Shown here: piece by piece, positions 1 to 12,800 of the stretch
Layout: every line of letters starts with the position of its first letter
How positions within the stretch are numbered: the stretch's first letter is position 1
The notes under the pieces: model-generated
The model's database searches: none
Seen by the model: the letters and a program-made list of their open reading frames with translations, nothing else
What the model was told of the DNA's origin: nothing
Program-made: the position numbers and the translations under genes
Origin: Lichina pygmaea
Taxonomy: Eukaryota; Ascomycota; Lichinomycetes; Lichinales; Lichinaceae
DNA length: 64,000 nucleotides
NCBI GenBank assembly: GCA_963422465.1
Contig: OY730169.1
Location: 3,534,001 to 3,598,000 of the forward strand
Direction: 5' to 3'

Positions 1-241
1 CCCGGGTCGGAGACATCGTCGTCGTCAGACCGAGCGCGGCGGCACCATGCAGGCTTCCCTGGCTTGCGCTTGCGCATCGGGGGACTGGCCATCCGTCTAA
101 GGATGGTACTGTACGTGGTGCTTACCAGGACGTTGATACGTAGGTCCTCGCAAAGCTTCTTCCAGAAGGCCGACTGAAATTTCTTGTCTCTATTCGATAT
201 GATCGCCCCTGGTAGGCTTAGCAGAGCTACCACCTAGGCGG

Positions 242-1558
242 TCACTCTTTGTTCCCGCGAACCTTTTCCCCGCGCTTGACACCTTTCAAGAGTAAGGCTC
301 TCAACAGGCCAGGGACTGGTCCACCCTTGGGTCGAGTCGGCGGGCCGGGTGGTGGCGGCATCGTTAGCTTCAAATTTTCTTGACCTTGATTTCCCGTATC
401 GCTGGCACTGCTGGCCGTACCAGTCGCATAACGCATCCAAGAGCAGGTCGGCAAGGGCGGGACAAGTTTTGGGCCTGTGGGAACAACTGACGGCTCAGAC
501 CCGTTTGCCGAAGGGCTGAAGGCTGAGATTGGTGAGATGAGCGGATCATCGGCATCGACATTCCACCTTCGAGATTCTCCCTTCGAAGACTTTTCTAGGG
601 CATCATGTATGATTGCAGGATGCCGACGTCGATCTAGCAGGGTATCATCGAGCGAGTCCCTTGGCTCAATTGACATCGGCGGGGTCTCGGTAGCGAAAGC
701 GTTAGTTTGAGTGCCTCTGAAGGGATACGACGTCAAGAAAAGCGCTCCCATATGTTCTACGCCACCGGTACCGTTTCAGTTGCCCGCCTTGCTGCCAGTG
801 AAAGGAAAGAAACTGCAGATACTCACTTGGTGTCTGGGGGATGTATCGAAATGTCATGAATGGCTCATCCAGCGGGTCAACGAGCGAATACTTATAGAAG
901 CTTCGAGTAGACCCTGAACCGGGAGTCTTGGGCCTGTTACGGCTGTTCACATGAGATAAGAGACCCGAAGGAACTCCCCGTTCGGACGAGCGCCATACCT
1001 AGATGCTGAGACGTGATGATCAATGCGATCCATGGTCGTACTCTGTGAAGCCTCGCTTGCTGATTCTTGAGCATCGTCTACCGGTATTGGACATCGAACT
1101 CTTCCCCGGGCTCGATACACGCGGATCTCCAAATTATCTTGATCCGCACCTAGTGTCTGGGAACGGACATCCAGATCCGGTGGACTCGTTGATCCGCGCT
1201 GCCCTGAGTTGAGATTGAAGGGCACGCACATGAATTTCCCGTTGTACTGCTCCTTAGAAACTCCCCAGCTGAGTAGGTGCATGTTCTTCCAGAAGATTTT
1301 GAAGTAGTATAAAGGACTAGCAGGAGCATGAGGCAAGATTGAGTAAGATAACCAGCAATGGGAACCTGGAATCTCCGGTGTGTATACCGGTATCAAAGGC
1401 CTCTGTCCACTGAAGTAGACTACAGGATCCGATCTGTCCTTCTCACCGAGCAAAGGTTGAGCTGTGTGTGTCCAGCGAGGTCTCGGCATGAACTCGGGAA
1501 CAAAATCCAAGTCATCCCCGCAGAGCAGCGTGATTGCGAGCCACTGATACGTTGGCAT
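242..1558 (-). CDS. Uncharacterised fungal protein, possibly DUF7918-like
   Basis: A three-exon minus-strand model (1558-999, 933-827, 756-242) gives 393 residues, and all phases agree across introns of 65 and 70 bp with GTATGG and GTGAGT donors. The N-terminal part runs as beta-strand-like sequence (start MPTYQWLAI, then a block around YYFKIFW and the segment NLEIRVYRARGRVR). The middle exon has DPLDEPFMTFRY and the C-terminal third is Pro/Ser-rich and disordered. The order of these blocks resembles, from memory only, the uncharacterised DUF7918-type proteins of moulds; I cannot verify the family. No signal peptide or membrane segment is seen. The start codon is the first ATG of the exon, and an upstream exon cannot be excluded. 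Function unknown. Confidence 0.55.
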
Positions 1559-2742
1559 TTTTGGTGTGAGTACCGTGGGACTACACCGTATGAATGAGGC
1601 AGAGGAAAGGGGGGTTCCTTTGATGGGCCGGCGGCAAATCAGATATTCATGGCTTGGGAGTGTTGCTTAAGCGAGGAAAGCACATGTCTGGTCCAAAACA
1701 TGAACACAGAGTAATTACAAACAATTTGTCTTTGTGGCCGTGCCTCAAGATAAGTAGCCGCAACGAACTACTACTCCTAGCAGCAAAGACATTGGGGGGT
1801 AGGCATGGTGACCAGGAGGTAAGGTTAGGATAGTCAGAGATCCATATGGAGGATATTCAAACTCATTAAAGTGTTATTCCAGATCCGCACCCAAATCAAC
1901 GGAGATGATCATACCAACATCTGTTCACCAAGAAGGAGGAAGAGTAGGTGGAAGATCTGTATTGATGGCCCTTCTTCTTCATTTCAGCAGGAATCAACGA
2001 CTCTGGAAAAATCTCCTCCCGGACCAGAAGCTTTTCAGCAGGTTGCCCCCTGCTGCCCGCTCCCGAAGTTCTGAGCCTGTCCGCTCCCGGGGCTCCCGAG
2101 GCTGCCTGATACCGGGCTGGTCACTCCTGGAGCTCCCGGGGCTGCCTTTCCGGTTTGGACATTCTACGGAGGTAGAATACTTGTCCTTTAACAATTAACC
2201 ATGGGAAAACCGAGTGGCGAGGGACACCACGTTGGTCACACACATCAAGCGCCATTGGCCTAAATTACGGCACCGATAATCTGATACGGTACGTATGTAC
2301 CGTGCGGTAGCAACCAGTGACTTCCAGCGGCAGAGAATGTATCTCGTAGGAAGTAAAAGGGTGTGTCATCGCATTCTCCCCTGCCACCATCGACAAGTTT
2401 CTGTTTGTGCCAGTGAAGATGGTCGGATTTCCACAATACCCTCGTACTTACTTACGACGTACGTGTGTTCGAGTGGAGCCTTGACTTGAGCCTCGTCTCG
2501 GCTCACAGCGATCTGGCGCCTCCTCATCAATTAGCCGAAGCAAATCAGTTACGCACGTATCATACCCATGCGGAACGTAGCTCGGCAAGGGCGGCTACTG
2601 CTAGATCTTTTGATCACGTGATGAGTTGGTCCAACCGCCTGACGTAACCGAGGCCTTGTCATGAGAAAGCTTGCTCTGCATCTAATAACGCCGCATTCTA
2701 CGTCACGTACCTCCACGGTTCTTCGATTTTTTGGGCGCAACT
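1559..2742. other. Intergenic region, divergent promoters
   Basis: No gene seen. It separates the minus-strand gene ending its 5' side at 1558 from SEC39. A short stretch at about 2046-2150 repeats GCTCCCGGGGCT-like words. A perfect palindromic TCACGTGA lies at 2614-2621, 122 bases before the SEC39 ATG. Confidence 0.6.
2614..2621. promoter_or_regulatory. TCACGTGA E-box upstream of SEC39
   Basis: Perfect palindrome of the kind bound by CBF1-type or other bHLH factors in fungi. The same octamer recurs upstream of BBP, SPP1 and MED31 in this window, and the 7-mer TCACGTG upstream of EF-1-alpha. Binding is inferred, not shown. Confidence 0.45.
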
Positions 2743-5700
2743 ATGGAATCCTTTTCGGAGACCTCCAAGGCGAAAGCAGTTCTTCTTGCCGTCAACTTCA
2801 CAGTCGATACCGACATTACTGCACTGAGACGTCTATGGAGTCTCATTCCCGCAAAGGTGCCTGTCGAGGTGATGCTGCGCATCCTGCTGACCTACTTACC
2901 CGAGAGTACCGAACCAGCTCAATACATCCCACTTCTTCAGGATCTTGACTCCGGGCCCCAAAAAGATGCAGAAGATCGGACTTTTGATGCTTCCTCAGTC
3001 GAGGGCTTCTCAGAGGATGAAGCTCGACGAAGGGTGCGGAAGCTACGGCTGCTGCCCTTGAGAGATTCTAGTTCAACGTTGCCCGAGGCTAGCGATCCGA
3101 TGACTGCGTTTCTGGTACACCGTGTGCGGAGGATTGACCTGCAGTCCGGAGTGCTGAGCCTCGCTCTCCCGCTCATTTCCCCTTTCCTTGACCGCTCCAG
3201 AGATCTGAGGATATGGCATATATCAAACTTGCTGCCGGTCCTCCGTCACAACTATGAATTCTATCCCCACGCTAGCTCGAACATAGCGCTAGCAGATCTT
3301 GAAGCTCGCGATGATTCATCTGCCGTGAGCCTACTGCTCTCGGACGCCAAAGTCGGAGTAGACGGAGGGCCCGGGAAGGGCAACATTATGGCAAGAGATA
3401 TCCGCGGGCTCGTAGGACCCTGGGTTTACGGTGATGGAGAACGCAAACGGAGGAAAATGCGCCACGCCCCTCTCACGATGGAAGCTCTGTCCGAGAAGCT
3501 CTCGACGACGGTCGATGAGGATGTCCTGGCAGACGGTATAGACAGGGCCTACCAATTGGCCTGGCTCACGACCTTTCGTTGGCTACTAACAACCGCTACG
3601 GAAGATCACGATATCGTCCTGCAAGCGATTGATGCCTGGGAAGGACCTCGAGACGTCGATCTGGGGGGCTATGATGACGGGATGCCTGGCTTGAGCGACA
3701 CAGGTGTTGCCAATCTCAACTCGGAATATGCTCAGTGCGCGTTAGCGGTGCTCTATGCAGCACCAACTATATCAGAGCCCATGCTAATCGGAATGAATGG
3801 GATCCTCTCAAGGCTGTCGGAGCTGGTCCTGGGTCACGGCATCGCAGACCTCCAATCAACTTTAGAGACGTCACCGGTTCTGAACCTCGACATGGCAGAT
3901 CTCATACGTTCTACCCCGAGATCGCTCTCTACAGAGACCGCGTTGGATCCGGATAACCCGTTTACAAAGCCTACCGAGACGTCTCTTACCTTTTTGCAGG
4001 CCATATTGCTTTCGTCAATGTGTTTGAACCGATGGCATTGCGAGAACGGCATCAAGGCCCTAGCTCTGCTCTGCGTGTACGCTACCGAGGAGACGCAAAA
4101 TGAATGGCTTGTCCGGTGCATTCGCTCATTGACTGCCCAGCCGAACCTTGATAATCGGAGGTGGATGAACATTCGCACTAAGTTGCTGTGGCTTTGGAGA
4201 TGGGGCCAGTCTTCAGCAACTGCCGATCAGCTCAATCCGAGTTCTGTCAGCGGTTTATTCGGGCGTGTCAGCAGAGCCTTCCTCGAGACAGAAGTTCTCA
4301 AGGCGCTTTTGCTGGGGATGCGTAAGTCACTCATCCTACATCAAAACGCTTGAGTGACTTGCTCATGAGGTGTGCTTTGCTTGATTAGATCACCAAGCAA
4401 TCATCGACATATACTTGAGTCCGTCCCGGAGGAAGGTTCATCTGTCCCAGGAGCAGCTCGAGCAAGCCATCTGGGACGTCGCGATGAAATTTTACGACAA
4501 TGCCACCAACTGCGACCGCGCCCGAGGTGGCATGAAAAAGTCGTCGGATACGTTAGTGAATCTGTCTAGGTCGTCCCTTCATGCGGCAAGGCTTGAACTG
4601 ACGCGATGGTAGAATCAACGCATTTTATCCCGAGTACTTTCCTCGATCAGTCCGTCTTGATCAGGCGGGACGCCTCCTCTCGGCGACGCACTCCCTATCC
4701 TCGTACTCTCTCACTCTTCAACGCGGCGTGCCTTTCCGACCCGTCAATATTCGAGTTCATCAAGACCCGATCGGCCTGTTGGGAAAGGTCCTCGAACAAA
4801 ACCGACGGGGCTACACCGAGCTGGATGACCTGCTCGAAATCGGACGCAACCTTGTCCGTGCGGGTCTCGTCTCGACCAAGGCCGAACATTCCGCCAACGA
4901 CGATCTTAGGCCTTCCGACAGCGGAGTCCTTGCTAGGGTCGAGCGAAGAGTCGCCAGTATGGCCATCGACGCCGCCCTCGCCGAGAATGACCTGGAGACG
5001 GCGCACAGATATGTCTTGGATCGTCTCCCGGTTCACTCGGACGTCGAGGACCGACACCCGGGTGCATTACTAGAGACCAACGGTCGCTCTCGATTGGGTG
5101 CTGGCGATGACACATCTTGGAGAGCTGCATTCCAGGCAGGCCGACATCGGCCCAGCGCTTCCGCATCCGGATCTTTCTCGGGCGCATACTCCGACATGCA
5201 CCGTCTGGAGATGCGTGTCGAACTACTGTCGCATGCGCTTCTCCTCGCACCAGCAACATCGCTGTCAGGGATCCTTACGGCCTGGCGGCAATGTGAGGAG
5301 GAGCTGGACGAGGCTGTCACGAACGATGCAGAGGAAGCGCAGCGGTGGGACGACAAGGCTAACCCAAGGCTATCGGGACAGTTTGTGAACAACACGAACA
5401 CGAACGCCCACTCCAAACGCACGCAGCCCGTCTCTTCGACCGACGAAGGTGGCCCTATAGGGCTGTTCGACGTCGCACGTGGCGCTGCCGCGGCTTTGAG
5501 CAAGACGGCCTTCCCCCTGCGTGCCGTCGCCGCAGGCGCGCAGGGGATGGCCGTCAACGAGACCGATGACGGCGGCGACGAAGGGCAACGGGTCCGAAAA
5601 AGGGATCAGGTCAGCAACCTCGTTACAACAGGGCTGGCTTCGGGTATTGGCTGGGTACTCGGTACGTCTGCAATCGAGACCGCAGCGGGCCTCGGACCAG

Positions 5701-5759
5701 CAGCTGACGTCGACATAGGAGCAACGCCGACGCCGCCTAAGGTCGGTTCGAGTAGCTGA
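2743..5759 (+). CDS. SEC39: Sec39-domain protein, Dsl1 tethering complex
   Basis: Three exons (2743-4321, 4389-4551, 4613-5759) give 962 residues, with introns of 67 and 61 bp whose phases agree. The sequence matches the fungal Sec39 family: an N-terminal helical repeat start (SKAKAVLLAVNFTVDTD), then RILLTYLPEST near residue 50, and the segment INAFYPEYFPRSVRLDQA just after the second intron. Sec39 is a subunit of the ER-membrane Dsl1 complex that tethers Golgi-derived COPI vesicles for retrograde fusion. The first ATG in frame is at 2743. The C-terminal 150 residues are low complexity and less conserved. Family call is confident; the yeast protein is shorter, as is usual compared with moulds. 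Confidence 0.88.
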
Positions 5760-6666
5760 TGCCTTGGAAACAGAACGTCACTTGATGACAGCCCAGCGCG
5801 AAATCCGGGAGTCCACCATCGAGTCCGACGGTCAAACAGCCGCATTTTTGGCTCATCTGCTACCCGCTCTATTGCCACTCCTCGTGCCCTTACCAGAAAC
5901 AGTATACTAAGCCTCTGCTGAAATACTGTACGTCCCGCAACTGCACGGTAGACGGAGAGGGTACAGCGTTCAGGTTGGGGCTGAATTAGGGGTGTCGTCC
6001 TCAGCGCTGGGCTATCCAGCCTGGTCTTCAGTCGCTCTAGCCATCAGGTAACATTCAAGCAGTATAGCTGCCAGGATTTGCATCAGAGCGGCAAGCAGCA
6101 AGCTTCGGAGCCTTTCCTGCTACGTATAGTGTCTGGCTCAATTGGCAGTCCCGCAGTCCCGCACCTACAGCACGTAGCCAGGACTTCTGAAGTCATGATA
6201 CGGATGCCCCGCAATTGCTTGCATCTCTTGATACTTCACGTGGATTTGGTCTGTCATTTGGCACGTGAAGTGGTGCTCTAGTAGCCCCAGGCTAGGAAGC
6301 TTTTACACTATAGTGTCCTCATTGCAGCCCATGTTCACCGCCATCTCGTAGAGCTATACGCCCCTAAAGGCTGCTCTGATAGTAGCCAGCCTTCAGCGTG
6401 AAATTGGTGGCATCATCGGCATCGTACCCACTCAATGTTGAGTCACGACAGCAAACCCTGCTCGCAGAGCCTCCTCGCGCCCGACGATCACTTGCTCGAG
6501 CATCCATTACATAAACAGATTACCATCGCTGATTGGCTCGCTTCCGCTCGAGTCACGTGCCGAAGATTTCGATGCAACTGTGGGACGTCCCGAAACCCCC
6601 TCCCTGCCCCCCCACCGCGGGGTTTCCCCTCCACGCCCTTCTCTCGTTACCCCCTCCCTTCCCGGG
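5760..6666. other. Intergenic region upstream of EF-1-alpha
   Basis: No coding gene seen. It holds the SEC39 3' end and the EF-1-alpha promoter. CACGTG-type words occur at about 6238, 6262 and 6553-6559, and pyrimidine-rich tracts fill 6590-6660. Confidence 0.6.
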
Positions 6667-6674
6667 TATAAGTA
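6667..6674 (+). promoter_or_regulatory. TATA box of EF-1-alpha
   Basis: TATAAGTA sits just after a C-rich tract and is followed by a CT-rich leader, the usual layout of a strong fungal housekeeping promoter. TCACGTG lies about 110 bases further upstream. A GTAAGT donor at 6735 and CAACAG at 6931-6935, with GCTAAC between, suggest a 5'-UTR intron of about 200 bases. Confidence 0.55.
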
Positions 6675-7065
6675 GGGCATTCTCGCACACAAGTTTTTTC
6701 TCTTCTTTTTCTTCTTTCCTCTTCGTCCGCTCATGTAAGTGTCCTCCCCCACCCCACGACTCTTTCCACGATTCTACTCCATCACCACCGACCATCCATC
6801 CTCTTCATCTGCTCCGTCTCGACTTCGTCCGGTTATTGCGATCACCAAGGTCCAGTCTTCTTCGAAGAAGAGTATTCTTCCGGCTAACTCTTCGACCGTC
6901 GTGGGTGTTTCCTCTCTCGGTCGACATCTCAACAGACCTTTACGCATTTGTCGTATCGCCTGAGCACTCCTCTCTCTTCGAATCTACTCTTCTCACACAT
7001 CCCGATTTTCAACCTTTCCCCGGTTGTCCCATATCCCCCTTCGTGAAACTCGATCATCTCTCACA

Positions 7066-8804
7066 ATGGTGTAAGTGGCTTTCCTCTTCGTCGAGCATAG
7101 CTCTCGGACCGTCGCTGACGCCCGATTGTAACACAGCAAGAGCGAGAAAGTCCACATCAATGTCGTGGTCATCGGCCACGTCGACAGCGGCAAGTCTACT
7201 AGCACAGGTGAGTCCGCCCTCGGAAGCCGAGTTTGCTCTGCCTCTCGCCCTTACTAACCGGTTCCTCGTTGGCTAGGTCATCTGATCTACAAGGTGAGCT
7301 ACGATTTCGCGGGGCCGTTCTGAGTTGTTTCTGGGCTTACCGTTGCTTCTGTTTTCAGTGCGGTGGCATCGATCGCCGAAGTAAGCTTTGCAAGCCCCTT
7401 CGCTTGGTAGCCCGGCGTACTAACAGTCCTGACCGCTGCAGCCATCGAGAAGTTCGAGAAGGAAGCTGCCGAACTGGGCAAGGGCTCCTTCAAGTATGCC
7501 TGGGTGCTCGACAAGCTCAAGGCGGAGCGTGAGCGTGGTATCACCATTGACATCGCTCTCTGGAAGTTCGAGACTCCTAAGTACTATGTCACCGTCATTG
7601 GTAGGCCATTCCCTCCGTCGCTTCCCGACACTTCTGGCTTGCTCGACCCCAGCGCCTGGCTCTCGATGGCTGATTGATCCCTCCTCCGTCTGCAGACGCT
7701 CCCGGCCATCGTGACTTCATCAAGAACATGATCACGGGAACCTCGCAGGCCGACTGTGCCATCCTCATCATCGCCGCCGGCATCGGTGAGTTCGAAGCCG
7801 GTATCTCCAAGGACGGTCAGACCCGCGAGCACGCCCTGCTCGCCTTCACACTTGGCGTCAGGCAGCTCATCGTTGCTGTCAACAAGATGGACACGGTCAA
7901 GTGGGAGGAGGCGCGGTTCAACGAGATCGTCAAGGAGACGTCCAGCTTCATCAAGAAGGTTGGCTACAACCCCAAGACCGTGCCCTTCGTGCCCATCTCC
8001 GGCTTCAACGGCGACAACATGATCGATGCGTCGACCAACTGCCCCTGGTACAAGGGCTGGGAGAAGGAGGGTAAGAGCAAGTCGACCGGCAAGACGCTGC
8101 TCGAGGCCATCGACGGCGTCGAGCCGCCGTCGCGCCCCGTCGACACACCCCTGCGGCTGCCACTCCAGGACGTGTACAAGATCAGCGGCATCGGCACCGT
8201 CCCCGTCGGCCGAGTCGAGACGGGCGCCATCAAGGCCGGCATGGTGGTCACCTTCGCGCCCGCGGGCGTGACGACGGAAGTCAAGACGGTCGAGATGCAC
8301 CACGAGCAGCTGGCCGAGGGCCTGCCCGGAGACAACGTCGGCTTCAACGTCAAGAACGTGTCGGTCAAGGAGATCCGCCGGGGCAACGTGGCCGGCGACA
8401 CCAAGAACGACCCGCCCAAGGGTGCCGAGTCCTTCAACGCACAGGTCATCGTGCTCAACCACCCGCGCCAGGTCGGCGCCGGCTACGCGCCGGTGCTAGA
8501 CTGCCACACGGCGCACATCGCCTGCAAGTTCTCGGAGCTGCTCGAGAAGATCGACCGCCGGACGGGCAAGTCGATCGAGGCCTCGCCCAAGTTCATCAAG
8601 TCGGGCGACGCCGCCATCGTCAAGATGATCCCGTCCAAGCCCATGTGCGTCGAGGCCTTCACCGAATACCCGCCTCTCGGTCGCTTCGCCGTCCGCGACA
8701 TGCGTCAGACCGTCGCCGTCGGCGTCATCAAGTCGGTGGTCAAGACCGAGAAGGGCGGTGCCGGCAAGGTCACCAAGGCGGCCCAGAAGGCCCAGAAGAA
8801 ATAG
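7066..8804 (+). CDS. TEF1: Translation elongation factor 1-alpha
   Basis: Six exons (7066-7070, 7137-7207, 7277-7293, 7359-7380, 7442-7600, 7696-8804) give exactly 460 residues, the normal fungal length. It delivers aminoacyl-tRNA to the ribosome in a GTP-dependent way. G1 motif GHVDSGKST, switch region [17 protein letters not shown]3 DAPGHRDF and G4 NKMD are all intact, and the C-terminal beta-barrel domains follow. The first coding exon holds only five bases (ATGGT), and two others are 17 and 22 bases. The long last exon is strongly GC-biased at third codon positions, as expected for a very highly expressed gene. Phases agree at every junction. Confidence 0.97.
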
Positions 8805-9879
8805 TCGAAGGACGGACGCGCACGCTGCCGCGAGAAGAACCAAAAGCAGACGACTACGACGAGGAGAGAAGACATCGATCGACCGTCACACCACTGGGCG
8901 TGGATCGATCGACCGCGGTGTCTGGTCTATCGTGTGCGATGGGTATTCACAGGGCTGGTAACGGGAACGGGCTTAGACTTGCTTTTGATACCAGACGTTG
9001 GGAAATCACCATCTCGTGATGAAGACCAGCCTTGCACGCTGTCCGTTGTGCGCTTGGTGTCCGCTTCTCCGTGTAACCGACCCCTGCCTCCTCTATCGTC
9101 CTCCCTTCCATCCCTTCCTATTTCTCTTGCTCTCGACCTTCTTCCTCTCGCCCTTTCATTCGCCGCTGGCATTTTCACCGGGTGCTTCCTAGTCCTACCA
9201 TCGAACGCCATCTCGCAAATACTCACGGAGGACACGGTCGAGAGTAAGATGTTCCCTCGCGTGTGCCGTCACTGTAGGAAGAGCACCGGACCTCAGGCCG
9301 GTTAACCACGGGTACGGTATGGCTTCCAACCAACCCACACGCAAGCGACAGCCAGATCGTATGCCCAGAGACTCGTAGCCACCTGCCCTCGATTGTAGCT
9401 TCCCATGACAGCAACAGCAAATCTTCCCCGGCACGGCGAGGGGGCCTCGCCCGGTGCAGACGAGATGACGCAAGATCTCCGGGCTCGAGCGTTTCAGCCG
9501 CAACATCTCACTCTAAATTCGATCGAGCCGCGCCGCGTCCCGGCGCAAGTGCCGCGTGAATTTGCTTTTCGAACGGGCCCCCCGACGGACACGTAGCGCC
9601 ATCGATCGAAAACTGGCTTGCAGGCAAGACAGTGATCTTCCTTTGGGAGAGACCTTACGACACAATTGATGAAGGGACGTTTTTATACACGTTCGCAACT
9701 CAACTGCGAAGAGGCGAGTCGTCGTTCCGGCTTCTGCACATCAGCGCTAGCTCACATCCGTCACGGAAGCCTGATTTGGCTTGCCTCACGTCGAATCCCG
9801 TGGAGGTGCTTGAAAAGGCCTGGAGGGGCATAGTCCACAGAGACGCACCCGGCAAGCGCGGCAGCCATCCGGCCCCGTG
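8805..9879. other. Intergenic region, TEF1 3' end and EFR3 upstream
   Basis: No gene seen on either strand. It contains the TEF1 trailer and a pyrimidine-rich stretch at about 9080-9200. Apparent long frames here are accidental in GC-rich sequence. Confidence 0.55.
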
Positions 9880-12800
9880 ATGGAGTCTGTCCGGCGGAGC
9901 TGCCGGCCCAAGCATCAGGTCCTCGTGCTGAGATGCTATCCCAAGTTCCAGAAGAACGCCGTCGATGTCAAGCCTAACCCGAGCGAGCTCAGCTACTTGC
10001 TCTACCATGCAAGCACGCGGAGGAGCAGGCTGCCCAAGGTGGCCGCCTTTCTGGAGAAGAAAACCGCCAGTGACGTCCGACATGGCCGGTTGTGGTAAGT
10101 GTAAAGCTTTGATGAGATCTGCTTCGTTTTGCTCCACGCGGCTCGACGTCGTCGTCGTCGTCAATCACCGCCGGTTAACCTGCGCAATAGGGACGTCCAA
10201 ATCACCCTGCGGATCCTTCGCGCGTTGATCGACAAGGCAGGCCGTGATCTACCGCTGTTTGCGACCTCGGTCCTTAAGATCCTGGACGCCGTGATCCGCT
10301 CGGGTGACCTGACGACGGCGGAGGAGTCGACCCCGACGTTCGAGTCCTTCTGCGAACATCACGAGGGGTCTTCCTTGGCCGCCATCCAGGACTACGGGAC
10401 GCCCTTCACGGCGGTCGTCGTCGCCTACGCCGGCCTCACGCAGGACTACACGAACTTTTCCAAGGAAAAGTTCAGCATGCCGGTCGCGCAGCGATGGCGG
10501 ACGATCGGATTGCGAGCCATCAACTGCCTCGCGTCGTCTGAGCTTCTCGGCACGGATGAAGCCGGTTATCTGGACGCCATCATGCCCGTCCTGCTGGACG
10601 CCCTCCAGCCCCGCAGCGCCGGCTACCTCAAGACGCTTCATCGGCGGGTGGTGTCGGAAGACCATCCCGAGGAGGAGAGGCCAATAACTCGAAGGCTGAG
10701 CCTGGCTACGGTCCGGACGGCCGAGACTAGCGATTCGCATCCGGCCCCCTTCCTACCGACGGTGGCGGAAGCGGACAAGGTGGCCGAGGAGAAGATTGGC
10801 CTGATGTCCTTGCAGAGTCTGAAAGGCATCTTCCAGACCAGCAACCGGAATCAGGTTCGAACCGCCACTGCGTTGGTGTTGAACTACGCTCTCGAAAGGG
10901 TCACCCGGCCGCGCGACGGACACGCTGGAGACGCGGGCACAGCTTCCAGAAGCGGAGATTCGTGGGCCGCTGCGCTGGTGGAGATGATGGCGAGGTGGGT
11001 CCCGGTACAAGATCGCTACGTCATCGTGGTCTCGGCGTTGGAGCTGCTGGCGCAGATGCCACTCACCGATCGGGAGCTGCCCCGACAGCTGGTGCTTGCG
11101 TCTTTGATCGGCTCTCTTTTGCGGTCGGATGTGAACCTCATCGGTCTCGGCGTCATCGACATCCTCGTGGATATCCTGAGACGTATACTCGCCCTGCTGG
11201 AGCTGGGTCCAGCCGGGCCGGCAGCGACACAGCCTGCACCTTCTGAGCGGGGAGGAGCATCGTCCAGGGCCTCCCAGGGACAATTACACCTTCAGCTGCC
11301 TGACACCGAGAAGCGTCAGGTTGGCGGTCCCGGAGAGAGCGCGTCCATCTCGAACACCAGAGACCGGCTTCTGCACCGGCTACGCAGCTGCATCGGCGAC
11401 CTGGCCACGCATGTCTACTACTTGGATCAGATATCGGACATGATCTCGGCCATCCTAGTCCGGTTGAAGCCATCACCTACGGCTATGCCGAGCTCGCTCG
11501 CCCTGGCGAGCGACGACCGCACGACCGACGACCAGCAAAGCCCCGGGTGCGGCACCCCGCTCGGAAAGCTGAAGGCGAACGAGGTCTTCTGGACCGGCAC
11601 GGCTCGAGCAATCGCGCTCAAAGCCGTGACGGATATCCTTCAGGTCGCGAACCTGACGGAGATGTTCAACCGAACGGGCACGTCGAGCAGGAACCGCGTG
11701 AGCCTCGAGGTCTGGGAAGGAACCCATTGGCTGATTCGGGATCGGGATGGTCTCGTGCGGAAAGCGTACGTCGAGGCGCTGTCTGCCTGGCTGCGGTGGG
11801 AGATCGACAGGAGCAGCGCTCGGGCTCTGATGGAGCAGCGTGGAACTGTGAAGGCGACTCTACGCCACGCGAAAGAATTGTCTGGCCCGGCCGGGCCGAG
11901 CCAGAGCGTTCGGTCAAGTATCTTGAAGCGGCACACCCTTCGGCCGGCGAAGCTGCGCTTTCTCCCGCTGCTTCACGTCTCGATTTACGATAACCTGTTG
12001 GACAATGCAGAGTCGGGCCCGGAGATGATGCTGATGCATCTGCTGCTGACGAACCTAGCGGAGAAGCTCAGCGTCGTTGCGGTCAAGTACGGACTGCCGA
12101 TGGCGTTCCGGCTGCAGGATGACGCCCAGAACTTTGAAAGTCGCCTGGCAAGAGTCCGTGTTGGCAGCTTGGTGCACGGGTACCTCTGGATGCTGTGCGA
12201 ACAAATGGGATTGGCCGCTTCCTGGATAGGTCGGGACGTCTCCAGCGAGATCAGTCGAAGGAAGAGCCTGGGCATATGGACGGAGGGTATTCAGACACCT
12301 CCGATCCAGCTCGAGTCGATCAGGAACGCTTGCGGTTCGGTCGCCCATGAGAGGGGTCTGTTGCAGCAAGCGGTCAGGGCTTCGCCGTCGAGGCCGTTCG
12401 AACACCGGGCAGCGTTGATTGAGCTCATCGGGATGGCTTACGCCGCCTCGCTGACCTCGCCACCCGGAAGCCCAGCAGGTTCGCCGTCCTGTAAGCAGAC
12501 CTTGCCAATTCTGGAGACGGCGACTGCCACCCGCTCGGCTGCTGCATCACTCGCCCCGGGCGGGCTGCCGCCCGAGATCAAAAACGAGATGGGGCTAGAT
12601 TGGAGCAGAGAGTCTGTCATCGCAAGCTGCCAGGCAGCGGCCAGCAAAAGTGCGTCTGGCAGCGAGTCCAGGAGGGGGGCTCTGCATCAGTCGACCAGCG
12701 GCCGCGATGTGATCGGTATGGCCGGCATGAATGGCGGCATCGTCGGCGGCATCGGCAGCGGCATCGGGCGTTCGCCAAGCAATCATCATCTAAGTCAAGC

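Noticed and set aside
7584-8843. Long minus-strand frames opposite EF-1-alpha
   Set aside because: Shadow of the strong GC3 bias of the real gene.
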